From positions 1,240,001 through 1,304,000 of the forward strand of contig NZ_CP014304.1 in assembly GCF_001562275.1 (NCBI RefSeq): a stretch of DNA of 64,000 bases, in the 5' to 3' direction. Below are positions 51,730 to 59,926 of the stretch, in pieces. The first letter of the stretch is position 1; each line of letters begins with the position of its first letter. The position numbers were made by a program, and so were the translations under genes. This DNA is from Hymenobacter sp. PAMC 26628. GTDB lineage: Bacteria; Bacteroidota; Bacteroidia; Cytophagales; Hymenobacteraceae. A model generated the notes under the pieces. It was given only the letters and a program-made list of their open reading frames with translations, had not been told where the DNA came from and made no database searches.

Positions 51730-52207
51730 GGGCCAAACAATTGGCCAGGATGCGTTAGGTACGTCGCCGCAAACCCCCGCAGCGCGTTGTGCGCCGTCTT
51801 GTAGCCTTTTAGGGTGTGGAATCGGAACCCTCGCGCCCGTAGCACCTCGGTGTATGCCTCGAATAAGTCCGTAGTCCGTAAGCAGTGGCGCGGGCAGTAA
51901 GTCCACCGCCACGTTCAGGGCCAACGCCTCTTTCAACGGGGCCGGGGTAACGGCCACGCTCGTTATGCGCAGGTCCCGATACGCCTCGGCCACCCGTTCC
52001 CATAACGCATCGAGCACATCATTTGCCTCCTGTGACCCGTCAAATCCTTTGCGGAACGGGTCTTTTTGAGGTGGTCTAGTCGGCGGCGGCGCACCGCTCC
52101 CCCGTGCTCATCCAGAAGGGCTGCTCGTCGAAATACGCCCACAAGTGCACTTGGCAGCGGCCCGCGGCGTCGGACTAGTCGGTACCCCGTTCAAATTTAA
52201 TCGTCAT
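51730..52207 (-). pseudogene. tyrosine recombinase N-terminal fragment
   Basis: From ATG 52207: MTIKFERGTD, TAG, SDAAGRCQVHLWAYFDEQPF, STGERCAAAD, TAG (where Trp is expected). A frame change then gives KDPFRKGFDGSQEANDVLDA and LWERVAEAYRDLRITSVAV. A second change near 51890 gives LRTTDLFEAYTEVLRARGF, RFHTLKGYKTAHNALRGFAA. This is the arm-binding domain plus SAM-like core-binding domain of Bacteroidota integrases. The catalytic domain is absent here; a matching C-terminal piece lies at 40601-40801. Confidence 0.8.
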
Positions 52208-52466
52208 GGTAGGGGAGAAGTAGGACCGTGAGTAGGGGCGTAACTGGGGACGTTTTTCCTGTAGTAAGTCGGTATAGCTCGCGTAGTGGCCCAAACGAAA
52301 GAACCCCCGAAAAGTGCCTTCTACTACGCGAGAGGCGGCTTTTCGGGGGTTCCTGTAGCAATGTGTCGTACCCGGAGCCGGAGTCGCAAATAGAGCTGAA
52401 AATCAGCCTGTTTTGCCTCGGTTGGTAAGCAGTTGGTAAGCGCCGAGCCGTCCCAACTGGCTGGGG
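52208..52466. other. intergenic region with a long hairpin
   Basis: No gene seen. 52301-52352 is an inverted repeat with perfect arms GAACCCCCGAAAAG and CTTTTCGGGGGTTC around a 24-nt loop. There is no T-run after it on either strand. It lies between the integrase remnant and the prophage-like element and could mark a boundary. Confidence 0.55.
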
Positions 52467-52943
52467 TTAGTTGGGTACCAGCGTCACACCCGTGTACTGG
52501 TGAGTACTGGGATTCAAGTGCAGGAAAACTGGCTGGATCTCAAACCCTGGTGTGGTGGGCGTCAGGTGGCCAGCCGCCAGTAAAGCATTCAAGTCATTGG
52601 TCACCCCGTCTAGCGGGCTGATGAAAAAGTCTTTCACCTTATTGTTTCGAGGGTTATAGCTGATGCGCAACTGCATGCCTTCCTTTTTATAGGCGTTATC
52701 CCACTCTCGCAAGTCACGGCGTTGTTCCGCAGTTGGCTGTGAATCGTCCTCGTTCGGAACACCCAGCTTCGCGCGTATTTGATTTAGGCTTTTATGCCGC
52801 AATGCCGGCACGTCGAATACTGCGTGGTTGGGCAAGTGAGCGAGTTCGGCCGGTTCGGACGGGGCGGGCACGGTGGTGGCAACGGGCGGTGGGGTGCCGC
52901 CGCAACCGGCCAGCAAGGCCAGCAGCGGTAAGAGTTTTTTCAT
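52467..52943 (-). CDS. lipoprotein coupled to the phage-type repressor
   Basis: 158 residues. MKKLLPLLALLAGCGGTPPP has a lipobox (LLAGC), so the protein is lipidated; the mature part starts with a Pro-rich linker. The folded part (about 45-158) includes HKSLNQIRAKLGVPNEDDS and LRISYNPRNNKVKDFFISP; the family is not recognised. Its ATG overlaps the repressor stop by 4 bp (ATGA), so it is expressed with the repressor, as lysogenic-conversion genes are. Confidence 0.8.
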   Translation of the reverse strand: MKKLLPLLALLAGCGGTPPPVATTVPAPSEPAELAHLPNHAVFDVPALRHKSLNQIRAKLGVPNEDDSQPTAEQRRDLREWDNAYKKEGMQLRISYNPRNNKVKDFFISPLDGVTNDLNALLAAGHLTPTTPGFEIQPVFLHLNPSTHQYTGVTLVPN

Positions 52944-53329
52944 GAAGTCGGTTGGGGATTGGAGGAGAGTGACCGCAGCAGTGCTAAATGCTCCTGCATC
53001 AGCGTGATGTAGGCGGCTTGGAGACTCATCAGCTCTTTCTGGCAGGCACTCAGGGTTTCGGCCACGGGCGGCACGGGCGGCGAGCTGTAAAGGGTTGCCG
53101 GTTCGGCCGCGGGGTTGGGCGTGCGGAACAACTGTAGCCCCGGCACCAGGTCGTTAAGGTCCTTCTTCAGCGCAGTGGCTATCTGCCGCCACACATCGAG
53201 CTTGATTTCGGACGACTGGATATAGTTGCTGATGGTGTTGGGATGCACATACAGTAGCGACGCTAACGCTCTATTGGTCAACTTCTCGCTTTTCAGCAGC
53301 AGGCGCAGCGCATCACCGTGGTGAATCAT
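52940..53329 (-). CDS. XRE-family repressor (CI-like)
   Basis: 129 residues from ATG 53329. Residues 1-60 form a helix-turn-helix: LLLKSEKLTNRALASLLYVH, PNTISNYIQSSEIKLDVWRQ. After a Pro-rich linker comes a C-terminal helix (SACQKELMSLQAAYITLMQE) suited to dimerisation. An in-frame start ten codons upstream exists, but it would put the GCACAA-TTGTGC operator close behind the start codon. Divergent from the Cro-like gene, so it probably controls the switch of the element. Confidence 0.85.
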   Translation of the reverse strand: MIHHGDALRLLLKSEKLTNRALASLLYVHPNTISNYIQSSEIKLDVWRQIATALKKDLNDLVPGLQLFRTPNPAAEPATLYSSPPVPPVAETLSACQKELMSLQAAYITLMQEHLALLRSLSSNPQPTS

Positions 53330-53482
53330 GCGGGCAAAATTCCCTGTGAAAGTGCACAATCCCTTGTGCGGGTTTTTATAATGTGTTTGGTTTTATTGTT
53401 ATAGTTGGTATCTTCGCGTACCAAGAATCACAAATAACACAAAATGTCTGTGACATTATCACAGAATCAACACAATTTTTCT
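53330..53482. promoter_or_regulatory. lysis/lysogeny-type divergent control region
   Basis: Two different palindromes lie between the divergent repressor and Cro-like genes: GCACAA-TCCC-TTGTGC at 53354-53369, next to the leftward start, and CTGTGA-CATTA-TCACAG at 53448-53464, next to the rightward start. A rightward promoter matches the Bacteroidota consensus: TTTG 53386-53389, 19 bp, TATCTTCG 53409-53416. Two palindromes with different half-sites suggest separate sites for the two regulators. Confidence 0.7.
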
Positions 53483-53734
53483 ATGACAAATGCCACAACT
53501 GCCTTGCGGGCCCCGGTCAGCAACGCCATCGAAACCGTCATCGCCCGGCGCGTGGGCGAGGCCCGTGACATGCGTTTGGTCGAGGTGTACCGCCAGCGCA
53601 TTTGTGAAGCGCTGGGCATGAGCGGCAAGGGCTACACCCAGATGCTCAACAACAACTCCTGGCCCTCGGTGAAGGAATTGGCCGTCATTGCCCAGGTGCT
53701 GGAGGTGCCCATGGAAGAGCTGCTCAACTACTAG
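53483..53734 (+). CDS. Cro-like XRE regulator
   Basis: 83 residues from ATG 53483: a conserved-looking HTH with RLVEVYRQRICEALGMSGKG, YTQMLNNNSWPSVKELAVIA and VLEVPMEELLNY. An in-frame ATG at 53444 would read straight through the CTGTGACATTATCACAG palindrome, and the resulting residues look uncharacteristic, so the later start is preferred. First gene of the rightward early operon; its stop shares one base with the next GTG start. Confidence 0.82.
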   Translation: MTNATTALRAPVSNAIETVIARRVGEARDMRLVEVYRQRICEALGMSGKGYTQMLNNNSWPSVKELAVIAQVLEVPMEELLNY

Positions 53735-54030
53735 TGGCCGTGACGACCTACGACAAAATCGGGGTGAAAAAAGCGGACCTCAAGGCCACCGAAGCCGCCC
53801 TCGTGGGCCTGAAGGCCGACCTCGACCGGCTGGTGCAGGGCCCCGGCTACGCGGCCCGCAAGGATGCCCTGCTCGCCCAGATCGCCCAGGTCAAGCAAAC
53901 CATCGAACGCCTGGGCCGCGACCTGAACCGCTGGAAGCTGGCTGCCCACGAAACCGGGCAGGCCGACGCCTGGCAGTACAACCACGACCAGGCCGCCGCC
54001 GCGCTGGCCGAGTTGGAGCGCCCCGCCTGA
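53734..54030 (+). CDS. small coiled-coil protein of the early region
   Basis: 98 residues starting at GTG 53734 (overlaps the previous TAG by one base). Mostly helical with heptads: KADLKATEAALVGLKADLDR and LLAQIAQVKQTIERLGRDLN. No known family. Position suggests an early phage-type accessory protein. Confidence 0.7.
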   Translation: MAVTTYDKIGVKKADLKATEAALVGLKADLDRLVQGPGYAARKDALLAQIAQVKQTIERLGRDLNRWKLAAHETGQADAWQYNHDQAAAALAELERPA

Positions 54031-54097
54031 CTTTTTCCGCGGCCGGTGCTGCCCGCCCGACCGCTCGTTTTCCACCCTTTTTCTTTTCGCTGCTGCC

Positions 54098-54424
54098 ATG
54101 AACCACCCCCAACCGGCCGCCCAGCTGGTGCACGATTTGCACCACCTCGGCCACGCCCCCTACCTCTTACCCACGCCCGCCGCCGTGGGCCCCCGGGCCC
54201 GCTGCACCACCGACGTCTGGGTGTTCGACGACATGCAGCCGGCGCTGCGCCGGGCCCTAGCCGAATGGGGCGGCCAGGTGCTGAGCCAGTGGCCCGCCGC
54301 CGGGGCCAACCGCCTGGCCTACTTCACCCTTTCGCTGGCCGAGGCCAACGACCTGTTCGAGGTGGCCCGCACCATGGTGCGCACCTACTACGCCGAGCAG
54401 CCGGAAGGAGGGCAAGCGGCATGA
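54098..54424 (+). CDS. early-region protein of unknown function
   Basis: 108 residues, alpha/beta: VHDLHHLGHAPYLLPTP, CTTDVWVFDDMQPALRRALA, NRLAYFTLSLAEANDLFEVA. I do not recognise it. Its stop overlaps the next ATG by 4 bp (ATGA), indicating coupled translation. Confidence 0.72.
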   Translation: MNHPQPAAQLVHDLHHLGHAPYLLPTPAAVGPRARCTTDVWVFDDMQPALRRALAEWGGQVLSQWPAAGANRLAYFTLSLAEANDLFEVARTMVRTYYAEQPEGGQAA

Positions 54425-54684
54425 TGCTCTACACCCAACGCCCCTGCCCGGCCTGCGACGGCCAGCGCCAGCAGCTGCACCGCTTCTGGGACAACTACCA
54501 CGCCGTGCGCCTGAGCTACACGCCCACCGAGTACTTCTTCGACCTGGGCTACGTGCCCGGCGAGGCGCACCCGCCGCTGCTCGTGCCGTGCCGCACCTGC
54601 CAGGGCGAAGGCGTCACGGCCGTGTGGGCCCCAGCGCAGGAGCTGTTCCCCAAGTTTTTCGCCGCCTTCGGGCCCAGCGCCTAG
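54421..54684 (+). CDS. small zinc-binding (CxxC pairs) protein
   Basis: 87 residues. Two CxxC knuckles, CPAC near residue 9 and CRTCQGEG near residue 59, like DnaJ-type zinc centres, flanking a Tyr/Phe-rich middle (YTPTEYFFDLGYV). Probably a zinc-binding adaptor or nucleic-acid protein of the element. Coupled to the preceding gene. Confidence 0.72.
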   Translation: MMLYTQRPCPACDGQRQQLHRFWDNYHAVRLSYTPTEYFFDLGYVPGEAHPPLLVPCRTCQGEGVTAVWAPAQELFPKFFAAFGPSA

Positions 54685-54719
54685 TCTTTATCCTTCCCAC
54701 CCAAGCCTTTACCCACAAC

Positions 54720-54986
54720 ATGGCAGCCCTTTCCGTTACCATTCAGAGTTTACAAGACGTAGCCGCCGGCAAGCCCATTGCGGCCGACGTGGACGTGGAC
54801 AACATGCGCCACGCCACCGCCATCACGGTTGGCATCCTGGAAGCCGGCACCGTCAGCGGGGCTACCTCGCTCATGTTCATCCTCCAGGACGCCCACGGTA
54901 AAGCGGTGGTGGGCGAGTGCACCGCCAACCAATTTGAGATGCTCGTCGGGGCGTTCCGCGGGGCCGTTGGCCGCTTTGGCAAGTGA
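54720..54986 (+). CDS. small early-region protein of unknown function
   Basis: 88 residues, beta-rich: MAALSVTIQSLQDVAAGKPI, VGILEAGTVSGATSLMFILQ, ending VGAFRGAVGRFGK. No family recognised. The composition matches neighbours, and it lies in the same rightward run. Confidence 0.68.
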   Translation: MAALSVTIQSLQDVAAGKPIAADVDVDNMRHATAITVGILEAGTVSGATSLMFILQDAHGKAVVGECTANQFEMLVGAFRGAVGRFGK

Positions 54987-55097
54987 ACATCAACAACTAC
55001 ACCTCCACGGTGCCGACGCCACCTTTTACGACCAAGTGAAAGGTGGCCGGGTGAAGCTGCTGAGTTGATTTTTTAAGTCGTTCAATTCATTCATACA

Positions 55098-55574
55098 ATG
55101 GACGTTACCATCGAACAAGCCAAGAGTATCCGGAAGGAACTGAAGGCCACCCACCTCATCATGTTTACGGCCGATAGCGAAGGCGGCCAGAACGTGGCCA
55201 CGCACGGCGAATCGGAGCAGCAGGCGCACGAGGCATGCCAGTACGGCAACAAGCTCAAAAAGCTGCTGGGTTGGCCGGAGGAGTTGTACCAGTCCACGCC
55301 CACCCAGCGCGCCGAATGGCGGCGCAAATCGGCCGTGGAAATAAAAGCCGATATTTCCCGACTGCTGGACAACAAGCGGCGCAATGAACTTGGAAGACAG
55401 GCACTGCTGGAGAAAATGGGTGCGCTTCGTACCAGCGAAGAAAGGTGGCAGGAGTTGAATGATGAGTGGTTGGGTATGAAGCGTCGGGCCGAAGATTACG
55501 ACGTGCGCATTCAGGCCCTGGAGTGGGTTTTGGATGTAAGTAGAGGGCAGGAAGGAGGGCAGGACAATGGCTAA
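55098..55574 (+). CDS. early-region protein of unknown function
   Basis: 158 residues. N-terminal MDVTIEQAKSIRKELKATHL and IMFTADSEGGQNVATHGESE, then a long helical region (RRKSAVEIKADISRLLDNKR; ERWQELNDEWLGMKRRAEDY) that could form a coiled coil. Not recognised. Its end overlaps the next gene by 8 bp. Confidence 0.72.
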   Translation: MDVTIEQAKSIRKELKATHLIMFTADSEGGQNVATHGESEQQAHEACQYGNKLKKLLGWPEELYQSTPTQRAEWRRKSAVEIKADISRLLDNKRRNELGRQALLEKMGALRTSEERWQELNDEWLGMKRRAEDYDVRIQALEWVLDVSRGQEGGQDNG

Positions 55575-55875
55575 GCAAGCAAAAAGCCTGGGTTGTGGCT
55601 ATAAGGCGGGCGGCGACAAGTACACCAGGGGCTGCGAAACCGCCGCCGTGCAACTGCCCAGCGGCCGGGAAACTGTTGTCGCGCACGGCCACAAAAATGG
55701 AGTCGGGCTGATGTACTGGTACTGGGTGAGAATGGCGTGCGGCGGCTGGGTCGAATTCGACATCCGCGACGTCGGGGGCGACGAGCAGGCCTTCGAGGTG
55801 GTGGCCTGCACGCCCGCCGCCCTGGCCAAGGTGGCCGAATTCCTTACTGAGAACACAATTGACGGGCTAGCATGA
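55567..55875 (+). CDS. early-region protein of unknown function
   Basis: 102 residues. Beta-rich with several Cys, Trp and Gly: KYTRGCETAAVQLPSGRETV, VGLMYWYWVRMACGGWVEFD, then a helix LAKVAEFLTENTIDG. Not recognised. Overlaps both neighbours, so it is in one translational unit. Confidence 0.7.
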   Translation: MAKQAKSLGCGYKAGGDKYTRGCETAAVQLPSGRETVVAHGHKNGVGLMYWYWVRMACGGWVEFDIRDVGGDEQAFEVVACTPAALAKVAEFLTENTIDGLA

Positions 55876-56096
55876 TAATCACCGTCGAAAGCACCTCTAA
55901 AACCGTCGAACTAAACGGCGTGCCGGCCCGCATTTGGGAAGGGAAAACGGATTCTGGCATCGTGGTGCACTGCTTCATCACCCGCGTGGCCATTGACCAG
56001 AATGAAACCCGCATCGATGAATTTGAGCGGGAGTTGCGAGCCCAGCGCACGCCTTCTGCCGCGCTGGAAGTGTACCCTTTGCGCCTGATCCTGTGA
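55872..56096 (+). CDS. small early-region protein of unknown function
   Basis: 74 residues, predicted beta sheet then helix: MIITVESTSKTVELNGVPAR, VVHCFITRVAIDQNETRIDE, FERELRAQRTP. Not recognised. ATG overlaps the previous stop by 4 bp. Confidence 0.7.
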   Translation: MIITVESTSKTVELNGVPARIWEGKTDSGIVVHCFITRVAIDQNETRIDEFERELRAQRTPSAALEVYPLRLIL

Positions 56097-56098
56097 GC

Positions 56099-56530
56099 AT
56101 GAGCCCAACCCCCAAAACGCCCAACAACGACGCCGTGGGCCAAATAGCGGAAATCATCGTCAGCAAGGAAGTCACGCGCATCCTGGGGCCTGCCGGGGCC
56201 CGCGACCTGATGAAAATTGGGGCCTTGCTGAAGCTCATCCATCCGCTCTACCAGGCTTACTACGACGCGCTGGACACCGCCGGCATCCGGCTCGACACGG
56301 TGCAGCAGTACTTCTCGCCGGGGGCCTGGACGGCGCTCACCAACCCCAAGCGCCGCTTGCTGGAGGCCGGCATCCGCAAGGAAGTGGAAAGCGTGAAAAA
56401 GCAGATCCAAACGCACATGCTCTACCTGCGCAAGAACGAAGCCGAGCTGGCCACCCTCAACCCGGCGGGGCAGGCGATGCTGGAGTCGGTGCTGCGCGAG
56501 CTGATGGGGGAGGAGGTGTCGGCGCTATGA
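56099..56530 (+). CDS. early-region helical protein of unknown function
   Basis: 143 residues from ATG 56099 (GTG 56093 overlaps the previous stop and is also possible). Mostly helical: IAEIIVSKEVTRILGPAGAR, LLKLIHPLYQAYYDALDTAG, KEVESVKKQIQTHMLYLRKN. Its stop overlaps the ASCH-like gene start by 4 bp. Not recognised. Confidence 0.72.
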   Translation: MSPTPKTPNNDAVGQIAEIIVSKEVTRILGPAGARDLMKIGALLKLIHPLYQAYYDALDTAGIRLDTVQQYFSPGAWTALTNPKRRLLEAGIRKEVESVKKQIQTHMLYLRKNEAELATLNPAGQAMLESVLRELMGEEVSAL

Positions 56531-56916
56531 TCCTCGGTTTTCAATCCGCCTTCGTGGCGGCCGTAGCCAACGGCACCAAGCCCCACACCATCCGCCGCGG
56601 CACCCGCTGGCGCGTGGGCCTGCCCATCCAGTTCTACCGCAACGTGCGCCAACGCGACATGACCAAGATTCGGCCCGATGCCGTGGTGCGCGTGGTGCAG
56701 GTGATCGAAGTGCCGCGGCCCCGGGAACGCTACCTGGGGCCCCCGGTGCAGCCCATCGTCCGCGTCGACGGCCGTGAGCTGACGCCCCTGGAGTGCCAGG
56801 AGCTGAGCCGCCGCGACGGCTTTCAGGACGTGGTGGAGCTGGTGCAGTTCCTGCACCGGATGCACAGCCTGCCGTTCGTGGGCCAGCTGGTGGGCTGGAC
56901 CGATTTACGCTACTAA
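56527..56916 (+). CDS. ASCH-like domain protein
   Basis: 129 residues. MILGFQSAFVAAVANGTKPH followed by TIRRGTRWRVGLPIQFYRN is the ASCH pattern (G-F, T-K-x-x-T-I-R, then basic strand), and VRVVQVIEVPRP with VDGRELTPLECQELSRRDGF and LPFVGQLVGW agree with phage ASCH proteins. ASCH folds are PUA-related and bind RNA or modified nucleotides. The role in this element is unknown. Overlaps by 4 bp with the previous gene and shares TAATG with the next. Confidence 0.75.
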   Translation: MILGFQSAFVAAVANGTKPHTIRRGTRWRVGLPIQFYRNVRQRDMTKIRPDAVVRVVQVIEVPRPRERYLGPPVQPIVRVDGRELTPLECQELSRRDGFQDVVELVQFLHRMHSLPFVGQLVGWTDLRY

Positions 56917-57137
56917 TGCGCATCGCTATGAGTCAGAACCTCGCCGAAGGCCTGTTAGATGAGATTGTTCGCGTCGAAAGATTGGAGCAACTCTATTGTG
57001 GCCTGGATGGTAACGCCGGCTTTGTTGCGGCGATGCTGATGCGCATCCAGCTCAACCTGGCCAAAGCCGCCGCCGGCCGGCGCGACGTGGTGGCCATGCT
57101 GCATTGCTACCAGGAGCTAAAGGAGTGGAAGGAATAA
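56916..57137 (+). CDS. small helical protein of unknown function
   Basis: 73 residues: MRIAMSQNLAEGLLDEIVRV, FVAAMLMRIQLNLAKAAAGR, VAMLHCYQELKEWKE. Start overlaps the previous stop (TAATG). Not recognised. Confidence 0.68.
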   Translation: MRIAMSQNLAEGLLDEIVRVERLEQLYCGLDGNAGFVAAMLMRIQLNLAKAAAGRRDVVAMLHCYQELKEWKE

Positions 57138-57140
57138 GCC

Positions 57141-57512
57141 ATGCCCATCGACTACTCCAACTATCCCAAGGGCTGGCATAAGGAGGTGCGGCCGCGCATC
57201 CTGGCCCGCGACGGCCACCAGTGCCGGTGCTGCGGCCTGGGCAACCACCTCTGGGGCTACCGCGACGCCGGCGGCAAGTTCCGCTCGCTGCCCCAGCGGA
57301 AGCCCGCGCCGCCGGGCTTCCGCGCCTTCCGCATCCTGCTCAACGTGGTGCATCTCGACCATGCCCTGGTCGACCACGGCGACCACAACCTGGGCCTGAT
57401 GTGCCAGCGCTGCCACGCCCGCTACGACAAGCCCATCACGGCCCGGCAGGCCGCCTACACCCACAAATACCCCGGCGCGGCCGCCACCGCTACGCTGCCC
57501 TTCCTGTCCTAG
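57141..57512 (+). CDS. HNH endonuclease
   Basis: 123 residues. RPRILARDGHQCRCCGLGNH gives the first CxxC, HLDHALVDHGDHNLGL the catalytic His-x-x-His core (DH), and CQRCHARYDKP the second CxxC and last His. Lies between small early genes and the primase-helicase. Phage HNH proteins may cut DNA during packaging or replication; the role here is unspecified. Confidence 0.85.
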   Translation: MPIDYSNYPKGWHKEVRPRILARDGHQCRCCGLGNHLWGYRDAGGKFRSLPQRKPAPPGFRAFRILLNVVHLDHALVDHGDHNLGLMCQRCHARYDKPITARQAAYTHKYPGAAATATLPFLS

Positions 57513-57524
57513 CCCTCCCGCGAT

Positions 57525-59915
57525 ATGCCTTCCGCTGCTACCGATACCGCCCCACCCGCCCCACCCGCTGCGATTTCCTACGCCGAGCAGCGCCTGGCCG
57601 CTGCCGGCGTGCCGGCCGGCCTGCTCCAGTTCAGCGCCCCCAACCCGCGCAGCCCCGACCAGCACATGAAGCAGTCGTTCAGCGTGATGTACGGCGACGC
57701 CGACGACAACCTGGTGATTATTTACCCGACGCTCAGCGGCGAGGTGGAAACCTACGACAACGGCACTAAGAACAACCCCGATAGCATTTTTGAGCGCGTG
57801 CGCCTGAAGGTGCCACGCACCTACACCGACCTGGAGGGCCACCAGCAAACCCAGAAGTACGCCCAAACCAAGGGCACCCGGCCGCGGCCGTTCTGGATGC
57901 CCGGCATGGTGGCCAAGTTCCAGGCCGCGGAGGTGGTGCCGGTGCTCTACCTGGTGGAGGGCGAGCTGAAGGCCGCCGCCGCCTTCGCCCGGGGCCTGGC
58001 CGTGGTGGGCATGCCATCCAACGCCGTGGTGAGCGACAAGCACAACGACGTGCGCGTGCTCGAAGGCAGCCTCACGGCCTTCCTGCGCACCTGCAAAGTC
58101 GAAACCATCGTGCTGCTGCACGACGCCGACGCGCTGACCGTGAAGTGGGCCCCCGACAAAGACCTGGCCCTGCGGCCGTCCTCGTTCGCCCAGGCCGTCA
58201 TCGGCTTCCGGGAAATGCTCCAGCCGCTGCTCGACGACGAGGCGTGCGCGTTGAAGCGGGCCTTCTACCTGCACGGCAAGCGCGAGCTGTGCGAGAAGAA
58301 TGCCAAGGGCCTCGACGACCTGTTCCAGGCCTTTCCCGACCAGCAGCAGGCCATCCTCGACGACCTGGCCCTGCACACCGAGGCCACCAAGTACTTCGCC
58401 GGCCGCAACATCACCACGCCCCACTACGACCTGGTGCGCAACTACTTCGGCGTGGGGCGGGTGCTCAACGCCGAAACCGTCTTCTACAAGCTCTACGCCG
58501 ACTACATCGGCCACCGCGAGTTCGTGTACCGCGGCCGCTGCTACTACCCCGACGGCGACGAGGTGAGCTACGTCAAGCACCAGGACGCGGCCCGCTTCGC
58601 CCGCATCGGCTCCGACTGGTACAAGTGGATTTACCAGCCCAACGGCATCGGCGGCATGCGCGAGGTGCTGGAGAACTTCAAGGTGGGCGAAATCCAGCGC
58701 GACTACAAGAAGTTTCCCAACTTCCTCGACGAGTGCCCCAAGTACGACGGCTTCACGGTGGAGCCCAACTTCAACGGCGAGTACCAGCGCGTGGTGAAGA
58801 ACAACCTCAACCTCATCACCCCGCTGCCCTGGGAGCTGAAGGAGGGGCCCTTCCCCAACACGGCGGCCTTCCTCAAGCACATCTTCGGGGGCGAGGGCAC
58901 GCTGGAGACCGGCGTCACGGCCGACACCTTCACCGTGGCCCTGGACTGGCTCACCATCGCCCACAACCACCCCAAGCACCAGCTGCCCGTCGTCATCCTG
59001 GTGAGCAAGGAGAACAAGACCGGCAAATCGACCTTCCTGAAGTGGATGACCTGGATATACGGCAGCAACGCCACCATCCTCAACCAGTCCCAGTTCCAGA
59101 TGAAGTTCAACAACCACTACGCCAGCAAATTCTTCATCGGCCTGGACGAGGCCATGCAGAACTCGGACAAGTCGACCGAGAAGGACCGCCTCAAGCACAT
59201 GGTCACGTCGGACGAAATCATGATCGAGCGCAAGGGCGTGGACCTCAAGCCGGTGCCGTTCTACGCCAAGCTGGCCTTCACCAGCAACGACGCGGAGAAG
59301 GTGATGAAAATCGACGAGGAGGACACCCGCTGGTTCGTGGTGAAAGTGCCGCCGCTGGGGACCGAGGACGCCGACATGCAGGCCAAGCTGATTGCCGAAA
59401 TCCCGGCCTGGCTGCACTTTTTGCACCACCGCAAGCCCCACCACGAACGGGTGAGCCGCCTCTGGTTCCGGCCCGAAGATTTCATCACCGAGCAGTTCCA
59501 CATCGTGCGCGAGGCCACCAAAACCCGCCTCGACCGCAGCATCGAGCACTTCATCAAGGACATGTTCCTGACCTACCGCCTGGAGCAGTTCCGGCTGCCC
59601 ATCAAGTGGCTCACCAAGCAGCTCAACGAGGAGGGCAAGTACCGCACAGATGAATTGGAGGTGCGCACCTACCTGAAGGAAAAGCGGGCGATGGACCCCC
59701 ACCCCGTGCCCATGCGCAACCGCATCCCCATCGGCCTGGACATGGACCGCCTCGACAAGCTGGGCCGCCCGGACGTGGTGTACCTGACCGAGAGCACGAG
59801 CCGCCCTTATCTTTTTAAGGTGCAGGACTGGCTGAGCGGCGAGCAGCTGGCGGAGTTCGGCCTAATTCCCGAGCCAGTCGAGGATGACGGCAATGAAGAA
59901 AAATTACCTTTTTAA
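57525..59915 (+). CDS. TOPRIM-like primase / DUF5906 helicase
   Basis: 796 residues. Residues about 140-230 resemble a TOPRIM-like (DUF3854-type) fold: VLYLVEGELKAAAAFARGLA (acidic Glu) and TIVLLHDADAL (D-x-D). Residues about 430-700 hold a helicase of the phage D5/DUF5906 type, with Walker A SKENKTGKSTFLKW, Walker B FFIGLDEAMQN, and KLAFTSNDAEKVMKID (sensor). The C-terminal wing helix ends VEDDGNEEKLPF. It is the replication initiator of the element. A leftward 861-codon open frame over it is a shadow. Confidence 0.9.
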   Translation: MPSAATDTAPPAPPAAISYAEQRLAAAGVPAGLLQFSAPNPRSPDQHMKQSFSVMYGDADDNLVIIYPTLSGEVETYDNGTKNNPDSIFERVRLKVPRTYTDLEGHQQTQKYAQTKGTRPRPFWMPGMVAKFQAAEVVPVLYLVEGELKAAAAFARGLAVVGMPSNAVVSDKHNDVRVLEGSLTAFLRTCKVETIVLLHDADALTVKWAPDKDLALRPSSFAQAVIGFREMLQPLLDDEACALKRAFYLHGKRELCEKNAKGLDDLFQAFPDQQQAILDDLALHTEATKYFAGRNITTPHYDLVRNYFGVGRVLNAETVFYKLYADYIGHREFVYRGRCYYPDGDEVSYVKHQDAARFARIGSDWYKWIYQPNGIGGMREVLENFKVGEIQRDYKKFPNFLDECPKYDGFTVEPNFNGEYQRVVKNNLNLITPLPWELKEGPFPNTAAFLKHIFGGEGTLETGVTADTFTVALDWLTIAHNHPKHQLPVVILVSKENKTGKSTFLKWMTWIYGSNATILNQSQFQMKFNNHYASKFFIGLDEAMQNSDKSTEKDRLKHMVTSDEIMIERKGVDLKPVPFYAKLAFTSNDAEKVMKIDEEDTRWFVVKVPPLGTEDADMQAKLIAEIPAWLHFLHHRKPHHERVSRLWFRPEDFITEQFHIVREATKTRLDRSIEHFIKDMFLTYRLEQFRLPIKWLTKQLNEEGKYRTDELEVRTYLKEKRAMDPHPVPMRNRIPIGLDMDRLDKLGRPDVVYLTESTSRPYLFKVQDWLSGEQLAEFGLIPEPVEDDGNEEKLPF

Positions 59916-59926
59916 TTTTTTCAACT

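Noticed and set aside
52062..52080. TGAGGTGGTCTAG as a solo IS3 terminal repeat
   Set aside because: It resembles the IS3 end, but the same bases read as integrase sequence around the second TAG, so coincidence is as likely.
52299..52352. Hairpin at 52301-52352 as an intrinsic terminator
   Set aside because: The stem is strong, but the loop is long and no T-run follows on either strand; recorded only as an inverted repeat.
57117..59702. 861-codon open frame on the minus strand across the primase-helicase
   Set aside because: It is an antisense shadow of a GC-rich gene; the translation is His/Val/Gly-rich without domains, while the plus-strand frame has clear TOPRIM-like and helicase motifs.
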